Positions 44,376-54,157 of a stretch of 64,000 nt of DNA are shown here, one piece after another. Made by a program: the position numbers and the translations under genes. Every line of letters begins with the position of its first letter. Position 1 is the first letter of the stretch. Source of the DNA: Rubripirellula amarantea (lineage in GTDB: Bacteria; Planctomycetota; Planctomycetia; Pirellulales; Pirellulaceae); NCBI RefSeq assembly GCF_007859865.1, contig NZ_SJPI01000002.1, positions 1,260,721-1,324,720 on the forward strand, given 5' to 3'. The notes below the pieces were generated by a model. It worked only from the letters and a program-made list of their open reading frames with translations. It had not been told where the DNA came from and did not search any database.

Positions 44376-45188
44376 ATGAGAACCTCTGCCACTCTTTCGT
44401 TCGCCGTGCTAGCTCTCACGCTAGGCGGAAGACCTGCAACGGCGCAAAGTCCGGCCGAGATCACCAATCAAGTAACCGAGAACGGAAGCCCCAATTCAAT
44501 GCCGCGACCCAAAGTGATCATTTTTGACGTCAATGAAACGCTGCTCGATCTTGCGCCTTTGAAGTCCTCAGTCGGAAAGGCTCTGGGTGGTCGGGAAGAT
44601 TTGTTGCCGTTGTGGTTTTCGACGATGTTGCACTACTCCTTGGTTGAAACGCTAAGTGGCACGTACCACAGCTTTGGAGAGATCGGTACAGCAGCATTAA
44701 TGATGGTCGCTGAAACCCAGGGCATCGACCTTGACTACGAAGATGCCAAAGAGGCGATCGTTATGCCGCTTCGATCCTTGCCCGCCCATCCGGACGTGCT
44801 GGAGGGACTCAAAGCATTGAAGGAAAGCGGATACACCCTCGTCAGTTTGACCAATTCGTCTGCAGTGGGAGTAGAAACGCAGTTTAAGAACGCTAGGCTG
44901 ACTGAAATGTTTGTTAAGCGTTACAGCGTTGATACAGTCGAGAAGTTCAAACCGCACCCCGACACCTACCAGATGGTTCTGGATGACCTGGGAATAGAAC
45001 CGTCTGAGGCAATCATGGTCGCGGCCCATGCGTGGGACTTGGCTGGAGCCGATGCCGTTGGACTTCAGACGGCCTTTATTCGTCGCCCTGGAAAAACCGA
45101 GTATCCCATCGCGGCGAAACCTGACTACGTTGTGGCCGACCTGATGGAACTCGTTGACACATTGGCGACCATTCCAGCAACGCCCTAA
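44376..45188 (+). CDS. Exported HAD-superfamily protein, haloacid dehalogenase type II-like
   Basis: About 270 residues. The ATG at 44376 opens a signal peptide (LSFAVLALTLGGRPATAQ); an ATG at 44352 adds eight residues. The catalytic domain is type II L-2-haloacid dehalogenase-like: nucleophile FDVNETLLD, SLTNSSAVGVETQF (second motif), KRYSVDTVEKFKPHPD (Lys motif) and VAAHAWDLAGADAVGLQTAF (acidic motif). A signal peptide is unusual because family members are normally cytoplasmic. It may dehalogenate or dephosphorylate a periplasmic substrate. It is 118 bp downstream of yqhD on the same strand. Confidence 0.85.
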   Translation: MRTSATLSFAVLALTLGGRPATAQSPAEITNQVTENGSPNSMPRPKVIIFDVNETLLDLAPLKSSVGKALGGREDLLPLWFSTMLHYSLVETLSGTYHSFGEIGTAALMMVAETQGIDLDYEDAKEAIVMPLRSLPAHPDVLEGLKALKESGYTLVSLTNSSAVGVETQFKNARLTEMFVKRYSVDTVEKFKPHPDTYQMVLDDLGIEPSEAIMVAAHAWDLAGADAVGLQTAFIRRPGKTEYPIAAKPDYVVADLMELVDTLATIPATP

Positions 45189-45426
45189 TTCTCTTGGCCG
45201 GCAAAGAAGACGTAACACGCAGAACGACTAGCTAGATTCTCTCGCGTCAGTTTGGCTCCTGTCACTTGTTTTCGCCTTCGCTGCTGCAGTTCGTATCCGA
45301 TCTTCGATGGGTTCGAAAGCGTTGGTCTATCAATTCTGCGTTTGAACGTCGCGGGTTGTTGAATGCTCGGCGACCAATGAGTAATCAGCGCATCGGAGCC
45401 ACTGGATCATTCGTTACGATAGGTCC

Positions 45427-46707
45427 ATGGAAATACTACTATTGATTCTCGGTGTGGCCGCGTTCCTCTACGCGCTCGTGTCTGCAAGGATGGACCGCAC
45501 GATCATTACCCCGCCGATGATCTTCACGGCCGTGGGAGTCACGCTTGCGTTGATGCCCAGCCAATTCGCCGAACAAGAATCCGCTCAAGAAACACTGAGA
45601 GCCGTCGCTGAGTTCACGCTCGTGATTGTGCTATTCATCGACGCATCGCGAATCGACTTGTCGCTTTTCGTAAGAGAACACAAGATTGCCGTTCGATTGC
45701 TTGCCATAGGTCTACCGCTGACCATTTTGGCCGGCGCCATCGTTGCCAAACTGATGTTTGCCGAGTTTTCGTTCTGGGAGGCCGCTTTGGTTGCAGCGAT
45801 CCTCGCCCCCACCGACGCTGCGCTCGGCCAAGCGGTCGTATCGAGCCCCAAAGTCCCCATTCGTATTCGGCAATCACTTAACGTAGAAAGCGGATTGAAT
45901 GACGGAATTGCATTGCCGCTGGTGATGCTGCTCGCGGCGTTAGCCTCCATCGGCACGAACGGTGAAGACAAAAATTGGATGGTGTATTGGCTAATGCAAG
46001 TTTCGCTTGGTCCGCTAGTCGGAGTCATTGTCGGATTCGGGGGTGGCTATCTTCTGTCGGGTGCCAAGAAGTTGAACTACATCAACGAAGACTTTTTGCG
46101 ATTGTCTGGCGTAGCCTTGGCCATCGTTGCTTGGGCAGGCGCTCTCCAGGTCGGCGGGAACGGCTTTATTGCTGCATTCGTGGCAGGAATGAGTATCTCC
46201 TATTTCGCCGATGATGTAGGCGATGCGTTAAGAGAATTCGGCGAAACGGAAGGCCAACTGCTCGGGCTGGTGACGTTTCTGCTCTTCGGATTGGTCGTTT
46301 TAGTCCCGGCCATAGAGTCCGCTGATGCAACGTGTTACCTCTATTCAATCCTGAGTCTAACGGTGATCCGCATGTTGCCAGTCGCTGCGGCTCTATTCGG
46401 ATTGCGACTTCACGTTCCCACCGTGTTGTTCCTAGGTTGGTTCGGCCCACGCGGGCTAGCTTCGCTATTATTTGGATTGCTCGTGATCAGCGAATTCAAT
46501 CTGCCGCATGCGGATCAGATCTTGACCCTATCCGTTTTGACAGTCGTGATGAGCATCCTCGCTCATGGTATCACCGCCGTTCCAGGATCCGACTGGTACG
46601 CCCATGTATTGAAGCGGCGATCCAATGAACACTCACTCGAAAATCAACACTGTCAATCTCATCGCAACAAGTTCAAATCAGCTGATGTCGACCAAAACGT
46701 ACTGTGA
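45427..46707 (+). CDS. Cation/proton antiporter (CPA1, NhaP-like)
   Basis: 426 residues with 12-13 hydrophobic segments. Family motifs: LVIVLFIDASRIDL, VAAILAPTDAALGQAVV (conserved TDAA region), and NVESGLNDGIALPLVM (the ND pair of the ion site). It exchanges Na+ or K+ for H+ across the cytoplasmic membrane for pH and salt control, suiting a marine bacterium. The last 35 residues are a polar tail. No operon partner; a strong hairpin terminator follows. Confidence 0.9.
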   Translation: MEILLLILGVAAFLYALVSARMDRTIITPPMIFTAVGVTLALMPSQFAEQESAQETLRAVAEFTLVIVLFIDASRIDLSLFVREHKIAVRLLAIGLPLTILAGAIVAKLMFAEFSFWEAALVAAILAPTDAALGQAVVSSPKVPIRIRQSLNVESGLNDGIALPLVMLLAALASIGTNGEDKNWMVYWLMQVSLGPLVGVIVGFGGGYLLSGAKKLNYINEDFLRLSGVALAIVAWAGALQVGGNGFIAAFVAGMSISYFADDVGDALREFGETEGQLLGLVTFLLFGLVVLVPAIESADATCYLYSILSLTVIRMLPVAAALFGLRLHVPTVLFLGWFGPRGLASLLFGLLVISEFNLPHADQILTLSVLTVVMSILAHGITAVPGSDWYAHVLKRRSNEHSLENQHCQSHRNKFKSADVDQNVL

Positions 46708-46812
46708 CCCGGCACACCACATTGCTTGACCATTCGCTTCTTCGGTTGCACGTGATTCGCGATTAGGATCCGCAACCGATAGCCGTCATCAACCGGTACG
46801 AATTCTAGAAAA

Positions 46813-46845
46813 GCACCTACCTTTGATAAATCCAAAGGTAGGCGC
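46813..46845. terminator. Hairpin terminator between convergent genes
   Basis: CCTACCTTTG (46816-46825) pairs perfectly with CAAAGGTAGG (46833-46842) around a 7-nt loop, extended by GC/GC after one mismatch. It lies between the antiporter end and the end of the small secreted protein, so it can serve both strands. No long T-run on either side. Confidence 0.7.
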
Positions 46846-46904
46846 TGCGACGATAGTACGAGCACCTAGTGCTCATTGCATGATGTGGGGATCGACGCTA
46901 ACGC

Positions 46905-47348
46905 TTAGCGATGATGCCGGTGGCTAAACTTTCGCGCCCGACCGCAAGTGCCAGAAGCGCAGCCCGAACTATTGCGGACAACGGGAGCGGCGCTGTAGGT
47001 CGTGTGCACGGGAACGGAGAAAGACGGGCTAGCGAAGCTTTGATAGTTACTTGCAGGGCTCACCACCGGCGAGCTCGATACGATTACCGAACCTCCGCAA
47101 TTCCCCGACGCGCAACCTGATCCCGTTGCCATCGGCGCGGGGTAGTGGGCCACGTGCTGCTGATCCGCCGAATACTGTGGTACCGAACTAGCGACGTGAG
47201 TAGGTGCCGACGTAGCTGGAACCGAAACCGTCGCATTCGAGTAGTCGATGTGCGTTTCGTTTTGAGCTACGGCGTCAGAACTTAGTACGCAGACAGCAAC
47301 AGTCGACGCGAGAATCAAGCCGAGGAATCGTTGGGACACAAATTTCAT
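46905..47348 (-). CDS. Small secreted protein with two GCASGxCG motifs
   Basis: 147 residues: signal peptide LGLILASTVAVCVLSSDAVA, a Ser/Val/Thr/Pro-rich low-complexity body, and two copies of a Cys motif, GSGCASGNCGGS at about residue 76 and SSGCASGTCGRA at about 128. A basic His tail (RKFSHRHHR) ends it. The CxxxxC pairs could form disulfides or bind metal. No family is recognised; short secreted proteins of this style occur in planctomycetes. It has its own promoter region upstream and a hairpin terminator downstream. Confidence 0.75.
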   Translation of the reverse strand: MKFVSQRFLGLILASTVAVCVLSSDAVAQNETHIDYSNATVSVPATSAPTHVASSVPQYSADQQHVAHYPAPMATGSGCASGNCGGSVIVSSSPVVSPASNYQSFASPSFSVPVHTTYSAAPVVRNSSGCASGTCGRARKFSHRHHR

Positions 47349-47879
47349 TCTGGAGTCTCATCCTAAGGAAGAAAAGAAGGGCTACTGACGCAAGAGTTTG
47401 CGACAGGCCGATGCGGAATTTTGCGCCACCTCAGATCGTGATGCTGTGAGCCACTTCACATACAAAATCTTTCCCAGCAAATTCAATTGCCAGCAAAGAC
47501 GTGATCGTGTTGACGTTTCAAGCAAGTTTTACGCACGCTATTTGGTAAAACGTAAAGCGAATGTCGCTGAAGTTTGACTTCAGAATTGCCAGAGAAGAAA
47601 CTATGCCCCCCAAGCTGTCTACCGTTCCTGGTAGCCAAGAAACGTATGAACGGGTTTTCGACCGTCCTTCGCCGCGATGTTGCACCGATAGCGGCTGCCT
47701 AGGCGGTGGAACAGTTACACAGAAGCGGGATCAACACCATGAGCGTCAACACCATGAACTCAATTCCACATAGCAACCTAGCTCACATTCGAAAGGCTCA
47801 CATTCGAAAGGCACCTATTCAAAATCCTGGCCATCGAAACTCGCAACTTCGAAATTTGTCAGTCACTTGGCGATTTCGA
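47349..47879. other. Intergenic/leader region before third sulfatase
   Basis: 531 bp. It contains GTTTTAC (47527-47533) facing GTAAAAC (47546-47552), a 7-bp inverted repeat with a 12-bp gap, and a 15-bp tandem repeat at 47781-47810. The sulfatase frame is open from 47706, with ATGs at 47739 and 47754, so part of this may be translated as an unusual N-terminal extension. Confidence 0.45.
47781..47810 (+). repeat. 15-bp tandem repeat, two copies
   Basis: GCTCACATTCGAAAG at 47781-47795 and 47796-47810, with a decayed third unit. In the sulfatase frame it would encode AHIRK-AHIRK. It is either in the leader or in a long basic N-terminal extension of the sulfatase. Confidence 0.8.
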
Positions 47880-49385
47880 ATGCGAAACTTAGCTTGGACG
47901 GTCTGCATGGTCGTCTCGTCGCTGACCATCCACTGCTCTACGGTTCAGGCAGCGTCCCACGACAAACCCAATGTCGTGTTCATGCTGGCTGACGACCTTG
48001 GCTACGGAGAACTGGGGTGTTATGGCCAAGCGAAAATTAAGACACCCAACCTAGATCGCTTGGCTGCGCAAGGTATGCGATTCACCCAGCATTACACCGG
48101 AGCCCCCGTCTGCGCGCCAGCACGCTGCACCTTGCTCACCGGACAGAACCTTGCCCATGCCGAAATACGCGGGAATCGGGATTCTGGAAATGGTCGCATC
48201 TTCCCCGGGCAGTGGCCAATCAGTGACGGTGTGGTGACGATCGCGGAAAAGCTGCAAGACTCCGGCTACACAACGGGAGCGTTCGGAAAGTGGGGCCTTG
48301 GTCCTTCCAACACTTCTGGTTCGCCAATCAAACAGGGTTTTGACCGCTTCTACGGATACAATTGCCAACGCAACGCCCATAGCTACTTCCCGCTCTTCTT
48401 GGATTCTGACGAAAAGGAAGTTGTGATTAATAGCGGACTTATCTACGGGCACCAACGAAAGCCAGCGGGTGACATCAATGCCGACGACTACCGGCTAGCG
48501 AACTATGCACCTGACATGATTCTCAATGAGTCATTGAAGTTCATCGACGAACATCACCAGCAACCATTCTTTCTGTACTTGCCATTCGTTGAACCGCACG
48601 TTTCCATGCAGCCGCCTCAAGAATGGATCGACCGATATCCAGATTCTTGGGAAAGCGAGAAAGGTGTCTATCGAGGGCAAAACGGCTACTTGCCTCACCC
48701 GCGTCCTCGTGCCGCATACGCGGCGATGATATCGGACCTCGACGAACACGTTGGCAAAGTACTTTCAAAACTCGAAGAGCACTCGCTAACGAACGATACG
48801 ATCGTCGTTTTCACTTCCGATAACGGGACGACCCACCCCGGTCGCGCCCCCGATTTCCACATCGGCGGAGTCGATGCAGATTTCTTCAACTCCACGGCGG
48901 GACTTCGCGACTGGAAGGGCAGCGTTTATGAAGGTGGAATCCGCGTGCCTTGTCTCGTTCGTTGGCCAGGTCACGTGGAGCCGGGTAGCGTCACAGAATT
49001 CGCATCCTACTTCCCGGATTGGTTTCCCACCCTGTCAAGTATCTGTGGGGCAGCGACTGAAAATCAACAGCCACTTGATGGCGTCGACTTGACCTCGGTT
49101 CTACTAGGTCAATCACCCATCGAGCGACACGAACCGATGATCTGGGAGTTCCATGGATATGGCGGACAACTCGCTATCCGCATCGGTCATTGGAAAGCGG
49201 TACGTCGTGATCTGCTGAAGAAGCAACCGACACCCTGGGAACTCTACGATCTCAATGAAGACCGCCAAGAACGCAATGATCTCGCAGGTAACCATCCAGA
49301 CGTGATAGAAGAACTGGAAGCCGCGTACCTTCGGACCAGGATCGCCGAACCTGATTTTCCCAATCGGACTTACGATGCTAAGTAG
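47880..49385 (+). CDS. Secreted arylsulfatase with CAPAR active-site motif
   Basis: About 501 residues if started at ATG 47880, which opens the signal peptide (NLAWTVCMVVSSLTIHC, cleaved near VQAA). The in-frame ATGs at 47739 and 47754 would add a 42-47 residue basic tail. Sulfatase marks: NVVFMLADDLGYGELGCYG, VCAPARCTLLTGQNLAHAEI (formylglycine Cys; Ala at the fourth motif position where Ser is usual), GKWGLGPSNTSG, VVFTSDNGTTHPG, DWKGSVYEGGIRVP. It resembles arylsulfatase A-like exo-sulfatases of planctomycetes. It converges on the M14 peptidase gene with 5 bp between. Confidence 0.88.
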   Translation: MRNLAWTVCMVVSSLTIHCSTVQAASHDKPNVVFMLADDLGYGELGCYGQAKIKTPNLDRLAAQGMRFTQHYTGAPVCAPARCTLLTGQNLAHAEIRGNRDSGNGRIFPGQWPISDGVVTIAEKLQDSGYTTGAFGKWGLGPSNTSGSPIKQGFDRFYGYNCQRNAHSYFPLFLDSDEKEVVINSGLIYGHQRKPAGDINADDYRLANYAPDMILNESLKFIDEHHQQPFFLYLPFVEPHVSMQPPQEWIDRYPDSWESEKGVYRGQNGYLPHPRPRAAYAAMISDLDEHVGKVLSKLEEHSLTNDTIVVFTSDNGTTHPGRAPDFHIGGVDADFFNSTAGLRDWKGSVYEGGIRVPCLVRWPGHVEPGSVTEFASYFPDWFPTLSSICGAATENQQPLDGVDLTSVLLGQSPIERHEPMIWEFHGYGGQLAIRIGHWKAVRRDLLKKQPTPWELYDLNEDRQERNDLAGNHPDVIEELEAAYLRTRIAEPDFPNRTYDAK

Positions 49386-49390
49386 CCTTG

Positions 49391-50608
49391 TCATTCAAAA
49401 TAGGCTTCGAAAACGTCACACAGTTGACGTCCGTAGAGCATCCAATTTTCGGATGACGGTGTTTCACCTAGTCCTTCGATCCAATTCGCATTGAGTTCAT
49501 GCACCACCGCGTCAATTCCATACCGCGACAACCATCCGTCGCCCAGCGTTCCTGGATTGTTAAACGAGGGATCCGTTGCTCCTTCGCGAAACCAGGTCTT
49601 CTGACGAAGTAAAGATTCAAGCTTGGCCATTCGTTGCAAGTAGCCGCTGTTCTCGTTTCCCACGGGACGGCTCAGGTGCAACTTTCCGCTCGCATCATTG
49701 TGCATTTCCAATGCCAAGTGCGGACGTTTCCCATCGGCCAACATCGTCGTTAACCAGCGTTCCAACGCGTCGTTCTCGGGGCATAACGCTGCGTCCGCGG
49801 GAGCATCCCAGTCGCGGTTCAAGTCCTTGCCGAACATATTGAAGCGGCTTCGACCCATCGCTACGCCGTCCTTATTGGCCATCGGCATGACATACAAACA
49901 GAACGAATCAAAGTACGAAGGTCGATTGGTGCCGCGGTCTTCGATTAAGTGTCGAATCATGCCTTCGACCACCCAGTTCCCGCCCGCTTCCCAAGGATGC
50001 GCCCGAGCTCGCATGAACACCCGGTTCGCAGCCTCGGCGTCGCCAACGCGAATGATCTCAAGCGGTCGTCCCTGAACCGTTTTTCCAATCGGGGTGATCT
50101 CGACCATTGGATGATTACGGATATCGCTTATCAGTCGATCTAAGTTTTCGGCATGGTATGCAGGTAAACGTGCGACATACAGACTGCCCGAAGCAGGAAC
50201 GCGAACGGTGAATTGCAGTTGACCATCGGCTTCAAGGAACTCCGTCTGCTTCGCCAGCCAATCATTACCGTCTTCACTGGTAAATGCGATTGTCTTGTCA
50301 TCGACCGCCAATCCCGGACGCCCATTCCATACGTTGTGAAAGTTGTTCAACAGCATCGTAATGTCACTACCAGGATCCGCCTCTATTCGAAAATGCCAAT
50401 GCAAGGCCGCGCGGTTCGGCGATTCACGTTCGTGATCGTAGAGCATGTCGATTCTAACCCTGCCGTCTTCCAACACCTCCCAATCAATTGGCGAAGCATT
50501 CGCAAAGCTGGTGTCAATGAACCGAAGCGGATGAGCGGATTGAACAAGGTCGTCGGCAAAACAGAATCGCAGAGCCGTGAGCAGCACGATGGGAAGAAAT
50601 CGAGGCAT
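49391..50608 (-). CDS. Secreted M14-family zinc carboxypeptidase
   Basis: About 405 residues from ATG 50608. Signal peptide FLPIVLLTALRFCFA, then an N-terminal beta domain (about 25-135) as in cytosolic-carboxypeptidase-like M14 members. The peptidase domain follows: RAHPWEAGGNWVVEG supplies the first His and Glu zinc ligands (HxxE), GKDLNRDWD the substrate Asn-Arg, LALEMHNDASG the third zinc His, and AVVHELNANW the catalytic Glu. It cleaves C-terminal residues from peptides, perhaps peptidoglycan-derived or dietary. It is monocistronic. Confidence 0.88.
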   Translation of the reverse strand: MPRFLPIVLLTALRFCFADDLVQSAHPLRFIDTSFANASPIDWEVLEDGRVRIDMLYDHERESPNRAALHWHFRIEADPGSDITMLLNNFHNVWNGRPGLAVDDKTIAFTSEDGNDWLAKQTEFLEADGQLQFTVRVPASGSLYVARLPAYHAENLDRLISDIRNHPMVEITPIGKTVQGRPLEIIRVGDAEAANRVFMRARAHPWEAGGNWVVEGMIRHLIEDRGTNRPSYFDSFCLYVMPMANKDGVAMGRSRFNMFGKDLNRDWDAPADAALCPENDALERWLTTMLADGKRPHLALEMHNDASGKLHLSRPVGNENSGYLQRMAKLESLLRQKTWFREGATDPSFNNPGTLGDGWLSRYGIDAVVHELNANWIEGLGETPSSENWMLYGRQLCDVFEAYFE

Positions 50609-50982
50609 GGCGAACTCAGTTGAAAAATCGTTAGCGTTGACACAGTGCACCGAACCACCGTTGGTTCTGACAGGTATAGGGATCAAACTAAATCTCGAAG
50701 CATAGGTGAATCATCCGATGACCTTCGCGAGATGTTCGATGTTGGCATCCATGATAGTGGACCTGCCCGCATGATATTGACCGGCGTTGATTTTCCGTCA
50801 AGTTGCCATTGATTTGCCATTCAGAGCAGACCGAAACCAGAACAGCAGCGTCTCGACTCGTTCACTGCAGAGTGAATCCGTCACCACCGTTCCATTCGCC
50901 AAGGAGCCCCTGAACTATCAATAACATCGTCCAGGAACGCTCGCTGGCTAGTTGACACTGCTGTATTGCGTTGGGTACTGAG
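50609..50982. other. Intergenic region, nothing recognised
   Basis: 374 bp between the SGNH hydrolase end and the carboxypeptidase start, both on the minus strand. It should hold the peptidase promoter. No dyad, repeat or short gene stood out. Confidence 0.5.
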
Positions 50983-52353
50983 CTAAGGCTTTGATACCTG
51001 AACGAGCTCGTACGAGTGCGAGACTGGCTTGCGGCCCGTCAGTACATCGTCTTCATGACGCTTGGCTTCTTCGAGAAGCTCGTCGTATTGACTCCACTTT
51101 TCAAGAAGAATCCGAGTCATCGTCGCGTAGTAATCGTTCTTGACTTCAAGGTTGTCGTAGTAGGCCTGAATAGCATCAGTGTCATCCGGGTCGACTTTAG
51201 CGCGGCTCTTTAACCAACGTCGGGTGTTGACCATGCTGCACGCCTGAGCCTCTTTGCTACGCCGGTATTCGTTTTGCGTAGCAACCGCTTGAGCTTGCTT
51301 GAACTGCGGGGTTGCATCATTCATTGCCAAGTTGATCCCATCGGACAACTCAGATGATGAATAACGTCCGATGACATTTCCATCTATTCGCAGTTCATAC
51401 TGTTCACCGTCGAGGCCGGTAATCTTAAGCAGTTCTTGATTCAAATCCGCCACAATCGGAAGCAAATCCAGGACACCGGCAGCCGATTTAGAAATTGGGA
51501 ACGGCAGCGAATTTTCAAGGATGGAAAACGTGAGAACATCGCCATTCATTGCTAACGAACTTACCTCGGCGTTATCGTTCTTTGCGACTCGCATTCCGCT
51601 TGCATCAATTTCCACATTTGAAACCAACGCGGGTACATCTTGCGACTTTAGAAATAGCCAAGCCATCATTAGGTGACCTGGCTGCCCAGGGTGCACTCGG
51701 TCAGGCCCAATGATGGTCCATGAGGGATCGAGTTTCTGCTGATTCAAGTTCAACTCAGTCATCGGTCCGTGATAGTCCACCACAGATCCGCCATGCTGAC
51801 TCGCCAATTCACGAACTATCGATGCGCAACGGGCTAACCCGTCGTTGCAACCAGGTTGGTTATTGTCGCGATCAAGCACTACCGTTTCATCGAACGGTGA
51901 TGGAGTGATGAACACGAACTTCGTATCGTTTGCTTCCTTTTTAAGTCGCTCCACAACGGTCTTCATGTTCTTTTGGTACGCATCGAGGGCCCGCTGTTGA
52001 GCCTGTTGTTCGGATTCGCCGGGCTTGGCGACGTAAGAACTTCGATTCACATCATTCATGCCGAACATGATTGCCACCGTGGTCGGATGCTTCGCGATCA
52101 CATCGTCCTGTAATCGCTGCAAAGAACCACCCGCCGTATCCCCAGACCGACCGGCGTTCACGAACCGTACCGTCCGATCGGGGAACCGAGTCGCATAATA
52201 GTTGGACACGATCGTTTGAGTGATCCCCGAAGCAGAGATGCTGTCACCGAGAAAGCACACCGTTTCCCCGTCCTTGAAGGTTTCGGCAACTCCGGTGCGA
52301 GCGCATGCCAATGCACCGAGTGAACTAACAAAAATCAGAAGCAGCAGTCTCAT
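50983..52353 (-). CDS. Exported SGNH/GDSL hydrolase
   Basis: About 456 residues from ATG 52353. The signal LLLLIFVSSLGALAC could be a lipoprotein signal (ALAC) or an ordinary one. SGNH blocks: FLGDSISASG (Ser), VNAGRSGDTAGG (Gly), FGMNDVNRS (Asn) and GPDRVHPGQPGHLMM (Asp/His). The C-terminal third is helical with a charged coiled stretch (KWSQYDELLEEAKRHEDDVL). Such proteins act as esterases on acetylated glycans or lipids. The nearest upstream gene is the GNAT-nitrilase fusion, 76 bp away on the same strand. Confidence 0.86.
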   Translation of the reverse strand: MRLLLLIFVSSLGALACARTGVAETFKDGETVCFLGDSISASGITQTIVSNYYATRFPDRTVRFVNAGRSGDTAGGSLQRLQDDVIAKHPTTVAIMFGMNDVNRSSYVAKPGESEQQAQQRALDAYQKNMKTVVERLKKEANDTKFVFITPSPFDETVVLDRDNNQPGCNDGLARCASIVRELASQHGGSVVDYHGPMTELNLNQQKLDPSWTIIGPDRVHPGQPGHLMMAWLFLKSQDVPALVSNVEIDASGMRVAKNDNAEVSSLAMNGDVLTFSILENSLPFPISKSAAGVLDLLPIVADLNQELLKITGLDGEQYELRIDGNVIGRYSSSELSDGINLAMNDATPQFKQAQAVATQNEYRRSKEAQACSMVNTRRWLKSRAKVDPDDTDAIQAYYDNLEVKNDYYATMTRILLEKWSQYDELLEEAKRHEDDVLTGRKPVSHSYELVQVSKP

Positions 52354-52429
52354 ACGTAGTAATCTCGTCGTGAAATGGGTTGTCAAAAACCCATTCTACG
52401 CCGATGAAGACTCTGGTTCCATTGCTGTC

Positions 52430-53989
52430 CTAAACTCGAAAATCTTTCCCGTCTTCGTGATATGCGACGTGATAGTAATCGAGCATACGATCGTTCCAGT
52501 TTTGTACACTGCCGGCTTCTTTGTGACGCCGTAATTGTTCGATGTCCAAGTCGTGGATGATCAACGTCTCGACATTGGGATTGCATTCCGCAGCGATAGC
52601 GTCTCTCGCGAATTCCATATCCGCCGGCGTGAAGATTCCCGACTGAGCGTAGTGGATGTCCGAGTTTTCGACGAACGGAAGGTTGCCTGTACATCCAGAT
52701 ATTGCGACATACATATGGTTTTCGATGCATCGAGCCTGAGCACATGAACGCACACGCAAGTAGCCGTGCCTGGTATCGGTGTTGAATGGCACAAACACAA
52801 TTTGAGCTCCTTTCGCTGCCGCTATGCGGGTCAGCTCGGGGAACTCGATGTCGTAGCAGATCTGAATCGCAATCGGACCGCAATCGGTGTCGAACACTTC
52901 CACTTTCTTACCCGGATTGACTCCCCACCATTTCCGCTCGCTCGGCGTGATGTGAATCTTGTATTGCTTTCCGATCGTACCATCGCGTCGAAACAAGTAA
53001 GCGATGTTGTAGAGGATGTCATCCTCGATTACGAACTGGGAACCACCGATGATGTTGACGTTGTACTTCACCGCAAGGTCGATGAAGAAGTCAAGAAATT
53101 GAGGCGTGAATTCAGCAAGCTGACGAGCGGCTTGGCCTGGTCGCGAAGATTCCACGCAGGAAAGCAACTGAGTCGTGAACAGCTCCGGAAACAATACGAA
53201 GTCTGACTTATAATCAGACGCGGTATCGACGAAAAATTCGCACTGTTGGGCGAACTCGTCAAAGTTTCGCACCGTTCTGAGTTGATATTGAACCACACAG
53301 ACTCGAACTTGCTCGACGAGCGAATGAAATCTTCGCTTACCGCCGGGCACGTGATCGAGATTAGTCCATTCCAAGTAAGTGGCGTAGCCGCAAGATTCTA
53401 TGTCGCTGGGCAGGTAGTTTGGAATCAAACCGCGAACGGCGAAACCATTGGAGAGCTGAGCAGTCAGAACGGGATCGAAGATGGCCTTATTCAAGACATC
53501 TTCGATGTAGACGCTCGCCGTCATCGTTTCGGCATACTTGTGGTAGTTAGGAATCCGCCCCGCAATGATGAACCGAGCGAGATTCTTGTCGCGGCATATC
53601 TGCTTGCGGGCGTCGTACAATCGACGAGACAGCTTCATACCGCGGAACTTCGGGTGAACCATGATCTCAATTCCGTAGAGCGTGTCGCCCTTCGGCTTGT
53701 GGTTACGAATGAAGCCGTTGTCTGAGATTGCCTTCCAGTTGTGCCACTCTAATTTTGAGTCGTAATCGATGATGACGTTGTTCGCCGACGCAGCCAGCTT
53801 CCCGTCGATCTCGATGACGAACTGGCCTTCGGGGAACATTTGAATCTGACTTTCAATTTGCTCGCGAGTCCAAGAAGGGATTCCTGGAAAGCAGAGTTCC
53901 GCCATCTCCTTCAACTCGTCGTAATCATCGATAGTCAGTGGACGTTCTACGACGTTGTATTCGAACGTACTAAGATCAAGAGGTTCCAT
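52430..53989 (-). CDS. GNAT acetyltransferase fused to carbon-nitrogen hydrolase
   Basis: 519 residues. Residues 15-210 are a GNAT-like domain ([20 protein letters not shown]; the acetyl-CoA loop has RGMKLS where GNATs usually have RGxGxG/A). Residues about 225-500 are a nitrilase-superfamily amidase with the Glu-Lys-Cys triad: [32 protein letters not shown]. The order GNAT-nitrilase is a known two-domain family. The amidase part resembles omega-amidase/carbamoyl-type enzymes. No signal peptide; cytoplasmic. Substrate unknown. Confidence 0.9.
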   Translation of the reverse strand: MEPLDLSTFEYNVVERPLTIDDYDELKEMAELCFPGIPSWTREQIESQIQMFPEGQFVIEIDGKLAASANNVIIDYDSKLEWHNWKAISDNGFIRNHKPKGDTLYGIEIMVHPKFRGMKLSRRLYDARKQICRDKNLARFIIAGRIPNYHKYAETMTASVYIEDVLNKAIFDPVLTAQLSNGFAVRGLIPNYLPSDIESCGYATYLEWTNLDHVPGGKRRFHSLVEQVRVCVVQYQLRTVRNFDEFAQQCEFFVDTASDYKSDFVLFPELFTTQLLSCVESSRPGQAARQLAEFTPQFLDFFIDLAVKYNVNIIGGSQFVIEDDILYNIAYLFRRDGTIGKQYKIHITPSERKWWGVNPGKKVEVFDTDCGPIAIQICYDIEFPELTRIAAAKGAQIVFVPFNTDTRHGYLRVRSCAQARCIENHMYVAISGCTGNLPFVENSDIHYAQSGIFTPADMEFARDAIAAECNPNVETLIIHDLDIEQLRRHKEAGSVQNWNDRMLDYYHVAYHEDGKDFRV

Positions 53990-54157
53990 GATTCATCACA
54001 GCGGGGTGTTGTAGTGACATCGGATCGCCAGATGGACGGTTCCAATATCGGAAAAGATCTTCGAATTCGCGCAGTTGTAGCAGAGTTAGCCAATTCGCGA
54101 AGCGGGTAAATCGCGCCTACCGGGCAACAAACCGCAGGCATACAAGTCCTGGACTCA

